Shown here: in pieces, positions 16,305 to 24,172 of the stretch | Layout of the letters: each line of letters opens with the position of its first letter | How positions within the stretch are numbered: position 1 is the stretch's first letter | Source of the DNA: Arthrobacter yangruifuii | GTDB lineage: Bacteria; Actinomycetota; Actinomycetes; Actinomycetales; Micrococcaceae | Length of the DNA: 64,000 bases | Assembly: GCF_009192775.1 (NCBI RefSeq) | Contig: NZ_VTFX01000001.1 | Coordinates: forward strand, 434,001-498,000 | Reading direction: 5' to 3' | The notes under the pieces: generated by a model | Seen by the model: only the letters and a program-made list of their open reading frames with translations | Database searches by the model: none | Told to the model about the DNA's origin: nothing | Made by a program: the position numbers and the translations under genes

Positions 16305-16868
16305 TCAGACGCACTTCAGCCGGCTCTGCGGCCCGGCCGGAACCTCGACACGGATCTCATCGCTGATGCTCACCATCCCGCCGCTCAGTACGATGCCCAT
16401 GACGCCCGTCTTGCGCACGACTTTTCCGGCGCCGTCGCGGGGCAGTACCGCTTTGAGTAGTCCGGTTTGGAATCGGTCGATCTGCCGGCAGGGATTCCGC
16501 AGGCCGGTTACCTGAACGACGGCGTCGGGTCCGATACGCAGGAGTGTTCCCTCGGGCAGGTTCAGGAGGTCAATGCCGCGGGTGGTGATGTTTTCGCCCA
16601 GATCGGCGGGGTGCAGTTCGAAGCCGTCCTGTGCCAGTTCGTCGAACAGCTCCGCATGGATCAGGTGCACCTGCCGCAGGTTGGGCTCCGTGGGATGGGA
16701 CCGCTTTCGAAACACATGCTGCACAGTGGTGCCGGAATGAGCGTCTCCCTCAACGCCCAGCCCTTCCACCAGCAGAACCGATTCCATCCGGGCCTTGCTG
16801 AAGTTGTGCTTGCTGCTCCGGCTGACCGAGACCACTGCCGGTCCTGGGGGATTCCATCTGACGGCCAT
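16305..16868 (-). CDS. MOSC domain-containing protein
   Basis: This 187-residue protein is a stand-alone MOSC domain (related to the molybdenum cofactor sulfurase C-terminus). Key segments are VSVSRSSKHNFSKA, the LGVEGDAHSG loop, VHLIHAELFDEL, HPADLGENITTRGIDLLNLP and TGLRNPCRQIDRF, whose Cys is the invariant residue proposed to carry sulfur or bind the cofactor. Such proteins often act in molybdoenzyme-linked reduction of N-hydroxylated compounds. A xanthine dehydrogenase lies 40 kb away in this window, but no link is shown. The start at ATG 16868 lacks a strong ribosome binding site. Confidence 0.85.
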   Translation of the reverse strand: MAVRWNPPGPAVVSVSRSSKHNFSKARMESVLLVEGLGVEGDAHSGTTVQHVFRKRSHPTEPNLRQVHLIHAELFDELAQDGFELHPADLGENITTRGIDLLNLPEGTLLRIGPDAVVQVTGLRNPCRQIDRFQTGLLKAVLPRDGAGKVVRKTGVMGIVLSGGMVSISDEIRVEVPAGPQSRLKCV

Positions 16869-17029
16869 GGACGGATCATTTCATATCCCGCCACGGCCTG
16901 CGGGAAGCCCCCGAAGCACGCCCACCGTGACGGGAAGTCGATTTTTCCGAACTCGACCTACACCTTGTGCCGACCGGCATTCGGTGCGCGCCGGCTCAAG
17001 AGGACACGAACAGGTAATGATTTCGGGGG

Positions 17030-17103
17030 CCGGTATGGACATGCACGTTCTGGGAACACAGGGTAAAGACAGTACACGTACTAATGTCAATCTTGGGGAT
17101 GAA
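17030..17103 (+). promoter_or_regulatory. Leader of paralogue D
   Basis: This 74-bp stretch begins with CCGGTATGGACATGCACGT, matching the leader of paralogue C, and ends with TTGGGGATGA before ATG 17104. The gene frame is open through this region and back to 16795. A longer N-terminus starting at ATG 17036 (MDMHVLGTQG) is therefore possible but is not conserved in frame in the other copies. Confidence 0.45.
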
Positions 17104-18102
17104 ATGAGCCGCGTAATGCAATCGAACACTGTTTATCGAGGTGCAGCTACCCGACCTGTGAAGCAGCACCTCAGCACAACCCTGTGGTCCATCCTGACTA
17201 TTGAGCCGGAGCGTAAGGATGCCGGCGACGACATTATCCGCCATGTTGTTGCCCCTTTGTCTTCCCAACTGCGGGTCGGGGAGGGGGGCCGGTTTCGGTT
17301 GTCACGCAGCCTGGAATCCGACCGTCGGGCCGTGCTCCTGCATTTGCTTGCCACCGACGACGTGGCTACGCGTCTATGGAAGTTTGCGCACGCGTTGGCG
17401 GACGAAAACGTTGCCACGCTGGGTGCCGTGAAGATCTCCCACTCGCCGGGACTCGTTTATCCACCACGGCCGGGCGAAGCGGTACCTGAGGTGGTGGAAT
17501 CGGCTCTTGCACGGTTCGGTGGGACAAAGGGCTTGGACCTGGTAACTGAGGTTGGCGAGGTCTCCATGGATCTGACCCTGTGGGCGGTCAACCGCTTCCC
17601 CAGCCTCAACACGCGCTCGATGTTGGCCGCCCTGCTTCTCTTCGACGCCGGCCACGCGATGATGCGGGGCCCCCGGTCCGCTGTGTGGCCCGACTGCAGA
17701 ACCACTAGCTGGGACTTCTTCTGGAACGCTCATCTGCACGCCTGCACAGGTTCTTTTGGCCCGCACGCTGCGCAAGCGCGCAGGGCAATGAGGACCCGGA
17801 TTGCACCCCGGGTTATGCCCGCACATCGGGTGATGGCCGCTCTTGCCTCAGAGCCGGCAGTGGATGTCTGGCGGAAGCGGTGGGCGAGGGCCATGGATGA
17901 GTATTTGTACCGGGCAGACAAACACCGAGTCAGCCGCAGTGCGCAGCAGCTGGCTATGGAGGCTAGCCAGCACGCACTCTACGGGCTGGGCTTCGCGCTC
18001 AGGGAGCAGGCGACCCTTGGCCTATACGCGCGTGCCTGGAGTAAGGAAATTGAAGCGCAGTATTCCGGTGAGGAGCATTCGTTGCAGCCGTCAAAACGGT
18101 AA
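17104..18102 (+). CDS. Paralogue D: lanthipeptide dehydratase C-terminal-like protein
   Basis: This encodes 332 residues from ATG 17104 (MSRVMQSNTVYRGAATRPVK), immediately after the shared TTGGGGATGA box. It aligns end to end with paralogue C: LWSILTIEPERKDAGDDIIR, FRLSRSLESD, LHLLATDDVATRLWKFAHAL, LARFGGTKGLDL, LLLFDAGHAMMRGPRS, SWDFFWNAHLHACTGSFG, DVWRKRWARAMDEYLYRADK and LYGLGFALREQATLG. The late NRLG of copy A has degenerated to YGLG. Downstream DNA also matches that after copy C (ACGGTG.AGGCGGCACA). Function is unknown; the PF14028 relation is motif-based. Confidence 0.6.
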   Translation: MSRVMQSNTVYRGAATRPVKQHLSTTLWSILTIEPERKDAGDDIIRHVVAPLSSQLRVGEGGRFRLSRSLESDRRAVLLHLLATDDVATRLWKFAHALADENVATLGAVKISHSPGLVYPPRPGEAVPEVVESALARFGGTKGLDLVTEVGEVSMDLTLWAVNRFPSLNTRSMLAALLLFDAGHAMMRGPRSAVWPDCRTTSWDFFWNAHLHACTGSFGPHAAQARRAMRTRIAPRVMPAHRVMAALASEPAVDVWRKRWARAMDEYLYRADKHRVSRSAQQLAMEASQHALYGLGFALREQATLGLYARAWSKEIEAQYSGEEHSLQPSKR

Positions 18103-18218
18103 GAAACAACGGTGCAGGCGGCACAGTGCCGGATCGGAGCGGAGGATGGCACTCCTTGCTGGCAGCACGGGCTTCCACTCCTCGAGGGGCCAACTCTTTC
18201 CCCCCGGAACACTTCCTT

Positions 18219-18461
18219 CTACATGGGATCTCCCAACGATCTCGGGTGCGGGTCCGGGTTCTTCCACCCGCCCCGGTGCGTCATGGACGGCTCGACTGGT
18301 TCCGGTGCCTCCCGCACGACAATCAGGATCGTGGCAATGGGGCCCAACAGGAGGGATAACAGGAACCAGATCCAGCGGGAGCGGTTCTTCTGCTCGGCCA
18401 AGCCGGCATTGATCAGCGCCACCATGAACCAGAAGGTCCCGGAACTTATGTAATCGTCCAT
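18219..18461 (-). CDS. Small membrane protein, hypothetical
   Basis: This 80-residue frame starts at ATG 18461 after AGGTGGG. It begins MDDYISSGTFWFMVALINAG, then LAEQKNRSRWIWFLLSLLLG, then PIATILIVV and a polar proline-rich tail. Two short membrane segments (about 8-21 and 30-49) separated by a basic loop suggest a hairpin in the membrane with the tail in the cytoplasm. The pattern resembles phospholipase_D-nuclease_N-like small membrane proteins, but I cannot assign a family. No operon partner is evident. Confidence 0.6.
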   Translation of the reverse strand: MDDYISSGTFWFMVALINAGLAEQKNRSRWIWFLLSLLLGPIATILIVVREAPEPVEPSMTHRGGWKNPDPHPRSLGDPM

Positions 18462-18609
18462 TGACCCACCTAACCACAAGCCGCAATACGCGCGGGCGCG
18501 GCCAGACCGGTGTCGGCTGTGCATGAATGAGCATCTCTGTCCCACGGGCGCCGCCACGAGAGGCGCGAAACTGAATCCCGTTGATACGGGTCATTCTGCA
18601 GTAGCTGCA

Positions 18610-19173
18610 TCATTCCGTCAGAAAGCGGGCAATCACTGCGGCCGAAGCGTGAAGCTGGTCTGCGAACGAGCCTGGTGGTTCGTTTCTGAGGGTTCGCACG
18701 TACGCGGAGTGGAAGATCCCGGCGGAGAAGACTCCGATGCTGTGGGCATCTGCCGGAGGGGTGCCGCGAAGGACGAGGCCTGCAGCCAGGGCGGCGGCCA
18801 TGTCGGCCAGTTTTGTCCGCTCGCGCTCCTGAAGCTCGAGACTGTCGTCGATGAGATCCTGGCGAAGCGCCTGGGCGGCCGGGTCGGCGAGGAGATAATC
18901 GCCCACCTGTGCAAGGGCTCCCATGACGGCCTCCCGTGCCGTCACATCCGGGGCATACTCCTCCACCAGCCGGGTAATCCGAGGGATGTTTCCGCGTGAG
19001 CCGGCAAAGAGCACCTCACGTTTGTCGGAGAAGTGGCGGAAAAAAGACCTCCGGGTCAGGCCGGCCTTCTCGGCAATGTCGGTGACCGTCACCGCGTCGT
19101 AGCCGTGCTGCCGGAACAACTCGACGGCGGCGGTGACAAGCCGCTCTTGCGGGTCGGGGTTCCAGCGGGGCAT
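18610..19173 (-). CDS. TetR/AcrR family transcriptional regulator
   Basis: This encodes 187 residues from ATG 19173. The HTH spans about residues 12-58, with ELFRQHGYDAVTVTDIAEKA, GLTRRSFFRHF and SDKREVLFAG. The C-terminal domain is helical. No ribosome binding site precedes the ATG. Instead a TAGACT -10 box lies 6 nt upstream, so a leaderless transcript is likely. The gene is divergent from a saccharopine-dehydrogenase-like gene. The -10 box abuts the left arm of a 14-bp inverted repeat, which argues for autorepression and repression of the neighbour. Confidence 0.88.
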   Translation of the reverse strand: MPRWNPDPQERLVTAAVELFRQHGYDAVTVTDIAEKAGLTRRSFFRHFSDKREVLFAGSRGNIPRITRLVEEYAPDVTAREAVMGALAQVGDYLLADPAAQALRQDLIDDSLELQERERTKLADMAAALAAGLVLRGTPPADAHSIGVFSAGIFHSAYVRTLRNEPPGSFADQLHASAAVIARFLTE

Positions 19174-19184
19174 GGGTTCAGTCT

Positions 19185-19243
19185 ATCCATGACGACACAG
19201 GGTGCCGTAGGGTGTTCTGACAACACACAGTGTCGTCATGGAT
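19185..19243. promoter_or_regulatory. Long inverted-repeat operator of the TetR pair
   Basis: Perfect 14-bp arms ATCCATGACGACAC (19185-19198) and GTGTCGTCATGGAT (19230-19243) are separated by 31 bp. Inside lies a second dyad, GTGTT-CTGAC-AACAC (19212-19226). The half-site TGAC.ACAC therefore recurs several times, as expected for two TetR dimers controlling both divergent promoters. Confidence 0.75.
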
Positions 19244-19260
19244 GTGCGACGGAGGAACGC

Positions 19261-20340
19261 ATGGACGACAAACGGAAAGATGAGATCTGGATTCTGGGGG
19301 CGACGGGCAAAGTCGGCAGGGCCCTCGCCGGGCGGCTCGCGGCAGCACGCATCCCCGGAGTGGTTCTGGTGGGTAGGTCGACGGAGCGGCTCGCCGCGAT
19401 CGCCGACACCCTCAACGGCTCTGTCCGAACGCGGCAGCTTGCCGGCGTCGCCGAGATGCTCGCCGCAGTGCCACGGGAGCGTCCGCTCGTGGTCATCAAC
19501 CTCCTAGGCTCCTATGCCGAGACCGCGATCCCGTTGGCGAAGGCATGTATGCCGGACGGCCACTACGTCGACCTGTCAATCGACATCAACACCCTCTCGG
19601 GCCTCGTGGATCTCCACGGCGAAGCCCGCGCCGCGAACAGCACGGTCATTGGCGGTGCCGGTTTCGGCGTGCTCGCCACGGAAGCCCTGGTCGTGCGGCT
19701 CTGCGAGGGCCAGCCCACTCCTTCGCGGGTGCAGATCGATGCACTCAGCTCCTACGCGCCCGACGACGGGGTCATGGGAGAGGCGCTCGCCATCACCTCT
19801 GTCGACGTAATGAGCATGGGCGGACGCGCCTACCGCGATGGGATCCTCACCCCGGTGCCGCTCGGCTCCAACCTCCGAAAGCACGCGCTCCCGGACGGGA
19901 CAGCAGTGAAGTCCGCCGCGGTCCCCTCGGGCGAGCTGTTCGCCGCCCGCCAGGCCAGCAAGGCACCCACCATCGACTTCACCTCGGCGCTCGCACCGAC
20001 GTCGCCCCTGATCCGCCCCGCCCTTCCGCTGCTGTCCCGGCTGCTGAAGTCCCCGACGATTCGGCGCACGATGATCACCTCGCTGGCGGCAAGCAAAACA
20101 AAAAGGGCGCCGCGGCCCCGCCCGCACTCGTGGGGCCACGCCGTCGTTGACTGGGCTGACGGCACCCGCCGCGAGAGCTGGCTGCGCGCCGACGACGCCA
20201 TGGACTACACCGCCGACGTACTCACCGCCGTCGTCCGCGCGTTCGTCGACGGAACGGCACCCCGCGGTGCCTTCACGCCTGCCGCCGCCCTCGGCCCCGG
20301 CCTCGCCACCGACGCGGGGGCCACTTTCATTGACGGCTGA
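19261..20340 (+). CDS. Saccharopine dehydrogenase-like NAD(P)-binding protein
   Basis: This encodes 359 residues from ATG 19261, after GGAGGAA. The N-terminus is a Rossmann domain, EIWILGATGKVGRALAGRL, then VVLVGRSTERLAAIAD and VVINLLGSYAETAIPLAKAC with HYVDLSIDI, the pattern of saccharopine dehydrogenase/trans-acting enoyl reductase-like proteins. The central part has GGAGFGVLATEALVVRLCEG. A basic stretch (SKTKRAPRPRPHSWG) precedes the C-terminal domain. In this family close homologues are annotated only generically. It is controlled by the divergent TetR protein through the repeats at 19185-19243. The substrate is unknown. Confidence 0.85.
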   Translation: MDDKRKDEIWILGATGKVGRALAGRLAAARIPGVVLVGRSTERLAAIADTLNGSVRTRQLAGVAEMLAAVPRERPLVVINLLGSYAETAIPLAKACMPDGHYVDLSIDINTLSGLVDLHGEARAANSTVIGGAGFGVLATEALVVRLCEGQPTPSRVQIDALSSYAPDDGVMGEALAITSVDVMSMGGRAYRDGILTPVPLGSNLRKHALPDGTAVKSAAVPSGELFAARQASKAPTIDFTSALAPTSPLIRPALPLLSRLLKSPTIRRTMITSLAASKTKRAPRPRPHSWGHAVVDWADGTRRESWLRADDAMDYTADVLTAVVRAFVDGTAPRGAFTPAAALGPGLATDAGATFIDG

Positions 20341-20431
20341 GGACGGCCACCCGCTCGATGCCCGGGAGGAATCACGGCAGGCAGTACTGGCGCCTGCGCC
20401 CCGATTCGAGGTGGCCCTGCTTTCATTAGCT

Positions 20432-20677
20432 ATGGCCGATTCAAAGACTGCGTACCTGGTGTGTGGGACCCTGCTGGCCCTCGCGGGCCTGACAAGCTGC
20501 GTGGTCTTCGCCCTGCAGCCGTGGAGAAGCTGCCCGGAGATTGATGACAGTGCAGCCGGGTGCCCCGCCACTCCGGCCGATTCCCTTTTTCTGGTTCTCT
20601 CGTTTTTCATCCTGCTGGTTGGAGCGGTTCTTCTTGTCCGGGGGCTCATGCTGAGGCGGCTGCCGCCCGGTTGGTGA
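20432..20677 (+). CDS. Small two-helix membrane protein, hypothetical
   Basis: This encodes 81 residues from ATG 20432; in-frame GTG 20411 is an alternative and neither has a clear ribosome binding site. Two membrane helices are seen (about residues 8-28 and 51-70), separated by a loop with two Cys (SCPEIDDSAAGC), and the tail is basic. Topology suggests the loop is extracytoplasmic and may hold a disulfide. I do not recognise the family. The next small gene (20911) has a similar plan. Confidence 0.5.
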   Translation: MADSKTAYLVCGTLLALAGLTSCVVFALQPWRSCPEIDDSAAGCPATPADSLFLVLSFFILLVGAVLLVRGLMLRRLPPGW

Positions 20678-20805
20678 TCACGGGACGGCCGACGACGGCG
20701 ACGCCGGGTCCTCCGCCAACACGCTCTAGTTTCGCGCGCCTTCGTCCAGATGTCCCCGCAGGTAGCGGCCGGTGGTGCTGGCAGGATCTGCGGCAGCTTT
20801 TGAGT
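20671..20805 (-). pseudogene. Possible gene relics on minus strand
   Basis: Read leftward, 20726-20805 ends in AAADPASTTGRYLRGHLDEG and a stop, resembling the very C-terminus of UvrA-type ABC proteins (...DP.S.TG.YL). Just beyond, 20671-20725 reads EDPGVAVVGRPVITN in mixed frames, resembling the AVVGRPVIANPD segment of the Old Yellow Enzyme gene at 22756-23835. Both are short, and chance resemblance is possible. Confidence 0.25.
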
Positions 20806-20910
20806 GTCCGCACGTATGCGGAGCCCTTCCGGTCCCGGCCCGTCCAGAAACAGCGGGAAGCCGGAATACTGCCCTAAAATCGCAGCGGAGGACCGGACGG
20901 AGGTGGGAAC

Positions 20911-21261
20911 GTGCGCAGACTATGGGGAATGCCCCCTTTGTTCTGGTTCGGCAATATGCTTGTTGCCTTGTTTTTCGCCGCCGCCGTCTGGATATGGGGC
21001 GCCTTTTCCGGGGGCCTGGATATTGAAGAGACGTGTGCGGCCAGAGGCCAAACCTACGACCATGTATACCGCCAACTGAATTGGCAGGAGCCCGGCCGGC
21101 ACTTCCCGCTGCACAACAGGTGCAACGCTGACTACGATGTGGTCCCGTTTTGGGTAAATCCCGCCGTGGTGCTCCTGGTGCTTCTGGCCGCAACCTTCGC
21201 CGCGTTCTGCCTCACCCAAGCCATCACGCTGCGGCGGGAGCGGAAGCAACTGCCACTGTAA
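20911..21261 (+). CDS. Small membrane protein, hypothetical
   Basis: This 116-residue protein starts at GTG 20911 after GGAGG. Membrane segments lie at about residues 10-32 and 82-106. The 50-residue loop between them carries two Cys (EETCAARG and NRCNADYD) and several His and Trp. The C-terminus is basic (LRRERKQLPL), consistent with both ends in the cytoplasm and an extracytoplasmic loop. The family is not recognised. It lies between the other small membrane gene and the bactofilin-like gene, each with its own spacing, so no operon is clear. Confidence 0.65.
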   Translation: MRRLWGMPPLFWFGNMLVALFFAAAVWIWGAFSGGLDIEETCAARGQTYDHVYRQLNWQEPGRHFPLHNRCNADYDVVPFWVNPAVVLLVLLAATFAAFCLTQAITLRRERKQLPL

Positions 21262-21510
21262 GTGGTGAGGAGAGCGAGACCCGGGTAGTCCGTGCCGAGG
21301 GCGGCACGTGCTGACTCCGTAAATCATCCTCGGTGCCGTCCAACCGCGCCGTCGTCTCTATTGTGTGGCTGACATCTGCTGGACACTGAACATATTGGCC
21401 CCAGGACCGCGGCGCCGGATACGCACGGCAGCCCAACCGCGCGATGCCGCTGCATCAGCCCTCTGACGAGGAAGAACAGGCGAACACCGTACCCCGGAAA
21501 GGCATTTCCG

Positions 21511-22668
21511 ATGAGACTTCCTTCTCCTACCCGGCGGGCTTTCTCCGCGCTTCTAGCCGTCTGCATTCTGGTCCTGGCGACGGGGTCGGGTGCATTTGCC
21601 GCGTCCCCGGATTCCAGCCCACAGTCCGCGCCCTTTGCCGTGGTGAACGACGGCTCCGGTCCGCAGTTCTACAGCGGAGTGAACATCGACGTCCAGGATG
21701 ACGTCTCCGGTGACGTGTACGTCTCCGGGCAGAGCGTCACCATCAGCGGAAATGTAACGGGGGACGTGATCGCGGCAGCCCAAACGATTTCCATTACCGG
21801 CAACGTCGACGGAAACGTGCGGCTCGCCGGGCAGGACGTGACCATCAGCGGTGAGGTTGCGCGCAGCGGAACAATTTTCGCGGCAACCCTCACCATTACC
21901 GATGCCGGGTCATTCGGGGATGACCTGGTGGGCGCCGCGGGTGACATCTCAATCTCCGGCGCGATCGGCCGGGATGTCGAGGTCGGCGTCGGAAACCTCA
22001 CCATCAGCGGGACGGTCGGGGGCAACCTCACGTACAACTCCGACCAGGAGGCCAATATCGCCGCGGATGCGGTCAGCGGCAACGTGGAGCGCATCGCCCC
22101 GGAGCCTGAGCAGGAGCCCTCGGCGGGGGAGAAGTTCGTTGGGTGGCTGCTCGGGCTGCTGTATTCACTGGTGGCGCTGAGTCTTATCACGGTGCTTGCG
22201 GGCTGGCTCTTCCCCCGTTTGCTGCACCGGGTGACGGACCGGCTCCTGCCCCGGCCATGGCAGGCGCTGCTGGTCGGTTTCGTGGCATCAATCGCCGTTC
22301 CCCTGGTGATGCTGCTCCTTCTGGCCACGGTCATCGGGGCTCCCCTGGCGCTGGCGGTCCTTTTGGTATGGATAACGCTCACGCTCGCCACCTTTGTTTT
22401 CGGCGCCTATCTCATTGGCAGGCTCATTTTCCGCGGTAACCAGCATCCGGTGATCAAGGCGCTTGTCGGGGGCCTGATTCTCATTGTCGCGCTGCATATT
22501 CCGTGGCTGAACATCGTCGTCTGGCTGGCCATGGTGTTCCTTGGACTGGGTGCGCAGCTGCTGGCAATCTACGACCGGCGTCCCTGGCGCCGAGTACCGT
22601 CAGCAGCCGGCATCGAGCCGCGGACGGACAGCGGCGGGGACCAGCCCCCAGCCGTCGACTCTAATTGA
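21511..22668 (+). CDS. Secreted/membrane bactofilin-like polymer-forming protein
   Basis: This 385-residue protein starts at ATG 21511 after GGAAAGG. A signal peptide (about 1-30, ending GSGAFAA) is followed by a right-handed beta-helix of six to eight short repeats (about 50-190) with units such as VYVSGQSVTISGNVTGDVIA, ISITGNVDGNVRLAGQ and LTISGTVGGNLTYNS. After an acidic linker come four to five membrane helices (about 205-365). The repeats match the bactofilin/polymer-forming cytoskeletal fold, but here they lie outside the membrane. Such proteins occur in many actinobacteria and archaea without a defined role; a cell-envelope scaffold is inferred. Confidence 0.8.
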   Translation: MRLPSPTRRAFSALLAVCILVLATGSGAFAASPDSSPQSAPFAVVNDGSGPQFYSGVNIDVQDDVSGDVYVSGQSVTISGNVTGDVIAAAQTISITGNVDGNVRLAGQDVTISGEVARSGTIFAATLTITDAGSFGDDLVGAAGDISISGAIGRDVEVGVGNLTISGTVGGNLTYNSDQEANIAADAVSGNVERIAPEPEQEPSAGEKFVGWLLGLLYSLVALSLITVLAGWLFPRLLHRVTDRLLPRPWQALLVGFVASIAVPLVMLLLLATVIGAPLALAVLLVWITLTLATFVFGAYLIGRLIFRGNQHPVIKALVGGLILIVALHIPWLNIVVWLAMVFLGLGAQLLAIYDRRPWRRVPSAAGIEPRTDSGGDQPPAVDSN

Positions 22669-22696
22669 CACGTTCCTGCGTCAGTGCCCGGTGAAA

Positions 22697-22739
22697 ACGA
22701 CGGCAGGCCTCCCGCATTCCGCGGAAGGCCTGCCGTCGT
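22697..22739. terminator. Bidirectional terminator
   Basis: Perfect 14-bp arms (ACGACGGCAGGCCT at 22697-22710 and its complement at 22726-22739) lie between the convergent bactofilin-like and Old Yellow Enzyme genes. A T-rich CGTTCTGCTT follows on the plus strand. Confidence 0.85.
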
Positions 22740-22755
22740 CGTTCTGCTTAGTTGC

Positions 22756-23835
22756 CTAGGAAACCGGTTCCAGCATCGGGTAGTCCGTGTAGCCTGCGGC
22801 GCCGTCGGTGTAGACGGTGGCCTGGTCGATCTCGTTCAGCGGCAGGTTTTCCTGCCAGCGGCGGGCGAGGTCCGGGTTGGCGATGACGGGGCGGCCGACG
22901 ACGGCGGCGTCGGCCAGGTCCTCCTCAAGCAGCATGATGGCGTCCTCGCGGCTGGTGACCGTGCCGAAGCCGGTGTTCATCAGCACCGGGCCGCCGAAGC
23001 GGTGGCGCAGGTCCTGGATCAGCTCGTCGGCCGGGTCCTTGTGCAGGATGGACAGGTAAGCCGACTTCAGGTCGGCGATGCCGTCCACCAGGGCGGTGTA
23101 GGTGGCAGTTACGTCGGCGCGGTCGGTTTCCAGCACGCCCTGGATGTTGTGTTCCGGGGAGATGCGGATGGCGGTGTGCTCGGCACCGACCGCCTCGGCC
23201 ACGGCGCGGAAGGTCTCGATGACCATGCGGGCCCGGTTCTCCGGGGAGCCGCCGTAGTTGTCGGTGCGGGTGTTGGAGACGGGGGAGAGGAATTCCTGCA
23301 GCAGGTAACCGTTGGCACCGTGCAGCTCGACGCCGTCGAACCCTGCCTTCATCGCGTTCTGTGCGGCGGAGACGAAGTCCTGCACGACGCCGGGGAGTTC
23401 GGCTTCGGTGAGGGCGTGCGGCACCGGGTAGGGCGCCTTGCCCTCGTAGGTGTGTGCCATGCCTTCGACCGCGATGGCGCTGGGGGCCTGTACTTGGCGG
23501 CCGCCGTTGATGTTCTCGTGCGCGACGCGCCCGGAGTGCATCAGCTGGGCGACGATGCGGCCGCCGGCCTCGTGCACCGCGTCGGTGACGCGCTTCCAGC
23601 CGGCGACGTGTTCCTCGGTGACCAGTCCGGGCATCAGGGCATTGCCCTGGCCGGGGAAGGAGGGGTAGATGCCGTCGGTGACGATCAGGCCCAGGGAGGC
23701 GCGCTGGCGGTAGTGCTCGACCATGATGTCGGTGGGCACGCCGTTGCGGTCGGCGCGCACGCGGGACATGGGTGCCATGACGAGGCGGTTGGGCAGTTCC
23801 ATGGTGCCGACGGTGAGGGGGGTGAAGAGTTTCAA
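22756..23835 (-). CDS. Old Yellow Enzyme family ene-reductase (NemA-like)
   Basis: This encodes 359 residues from TTG 23835, chosen because AGAAGGAA precedes it and because the mature family start is KLFTPLTVGTMELPNRLVMA with PMSR; the frame is open further upstream. It is an FMN-dependent TIM barrel. The active-site HGANGYLLQEFLSPVSNTRT and DNYGGSPENRARM are intact, with His/Asn for substrate binding, and VLMNTGFGTVTSREDA and AAVVGRPVIANPDLARR bind the FMN phosphate. It reduces activated alkenes, N-ethylmaleimide or nitrate esters using NADPH. It stands alone between two terminators. Confidence 0.92.
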   Translation of the reverse strand: MKLFTPLTVGTMELPNRLVMAPMSRVRADRNGVPTDIMVEHYRQRASLGLIVTDGIYPSFPGQGNALMPGLVTEEHVAGWKRVTDAVHEAGGRIVAQLMHSGRVAHENINGGRQVQAPSAIAVEGMAHTYEGKAPYPVPHALTEAELPGVVQDFVSAAQNAMKAGFDGVELHGANGYLLQEFLSPVSNTRTDNYGGSPENRARMVIETFRAVAEAVGAEHTAIRISPEHNIQGVLETDRADVTATYTALVDGIADLKSAYLSILHKDPADELIQDLRHRFGGPVLMNTGFGTVTSREDAIMLLEEDLADAAVVGRPVIANPDLARRWQENLPLNEIDQATVYTDGAAGYTDYPMLEPVS

Positions 23836-24142
23836 GTGGGGGTTCCTTCTGTTGCTCGCAGCGGGACTAGGGCTCTCCCGGACTGTGGTTCTTATATGCA
23901 GCAACCGTGAGGGGGGTAACGGATATTCCACCAGGTTCGCGACGTCACATCCGTCTGGCGCTTCGCTGGCGGATTATAGTGCTCCGTCACTCCCAGGTAG
24001 CAAAAGACAACACCGCTAACCATGCAAGGACGTCCCCACAGGCTGAGCCATTCCGCAAGGATCGCAGCCTTCCAGATGCCCCCATGTGATTGAGTCAGCT
24101 GGCCTCATAGACGCTTCGATAGCTCTTTCTTTTTGTGCAAAA
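23836..24142. other. Noncoding spacer before the defence-like cassette
   Basis: About 307 bp with no supported gene. It holds the Old Yellow Enzyme promoter on its left side and shows an imperfect dyad around 23949-23976 (ATCCG ... CGGAT). Composition changes to AT-richer DNA toward the right, marking the edge of the ATPase/PIN cassette. No direct repeat, integrase or tRNA fragment was seen at this edge. Confidence 0.5.
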
Positions 24143-24163
24143 GCTACAGGCTTAGCCTGTGGA
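24143..24163 (-). terminator. Terminator after the PIN-like gene
   Basis: The hairpin ACAGGC-TTA-GCCTGT (24146-24160), with a few extra pairs outside, lies 10-30 bp after the stop of the leftward PIN-like gene. On the transcribed strand it is followed by AGCTTTTGC. Confidence 0.65.
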
Positions 24164-24172
24164 GCCAAGCAA

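Noticed and set aside
14676-16460. A 594-codon plus-strand frame across the SDR and acetamidase genes
   Set aside because: It lies antisense to two complete conserved genes and shows no recognisable domain or ribosome binding site.
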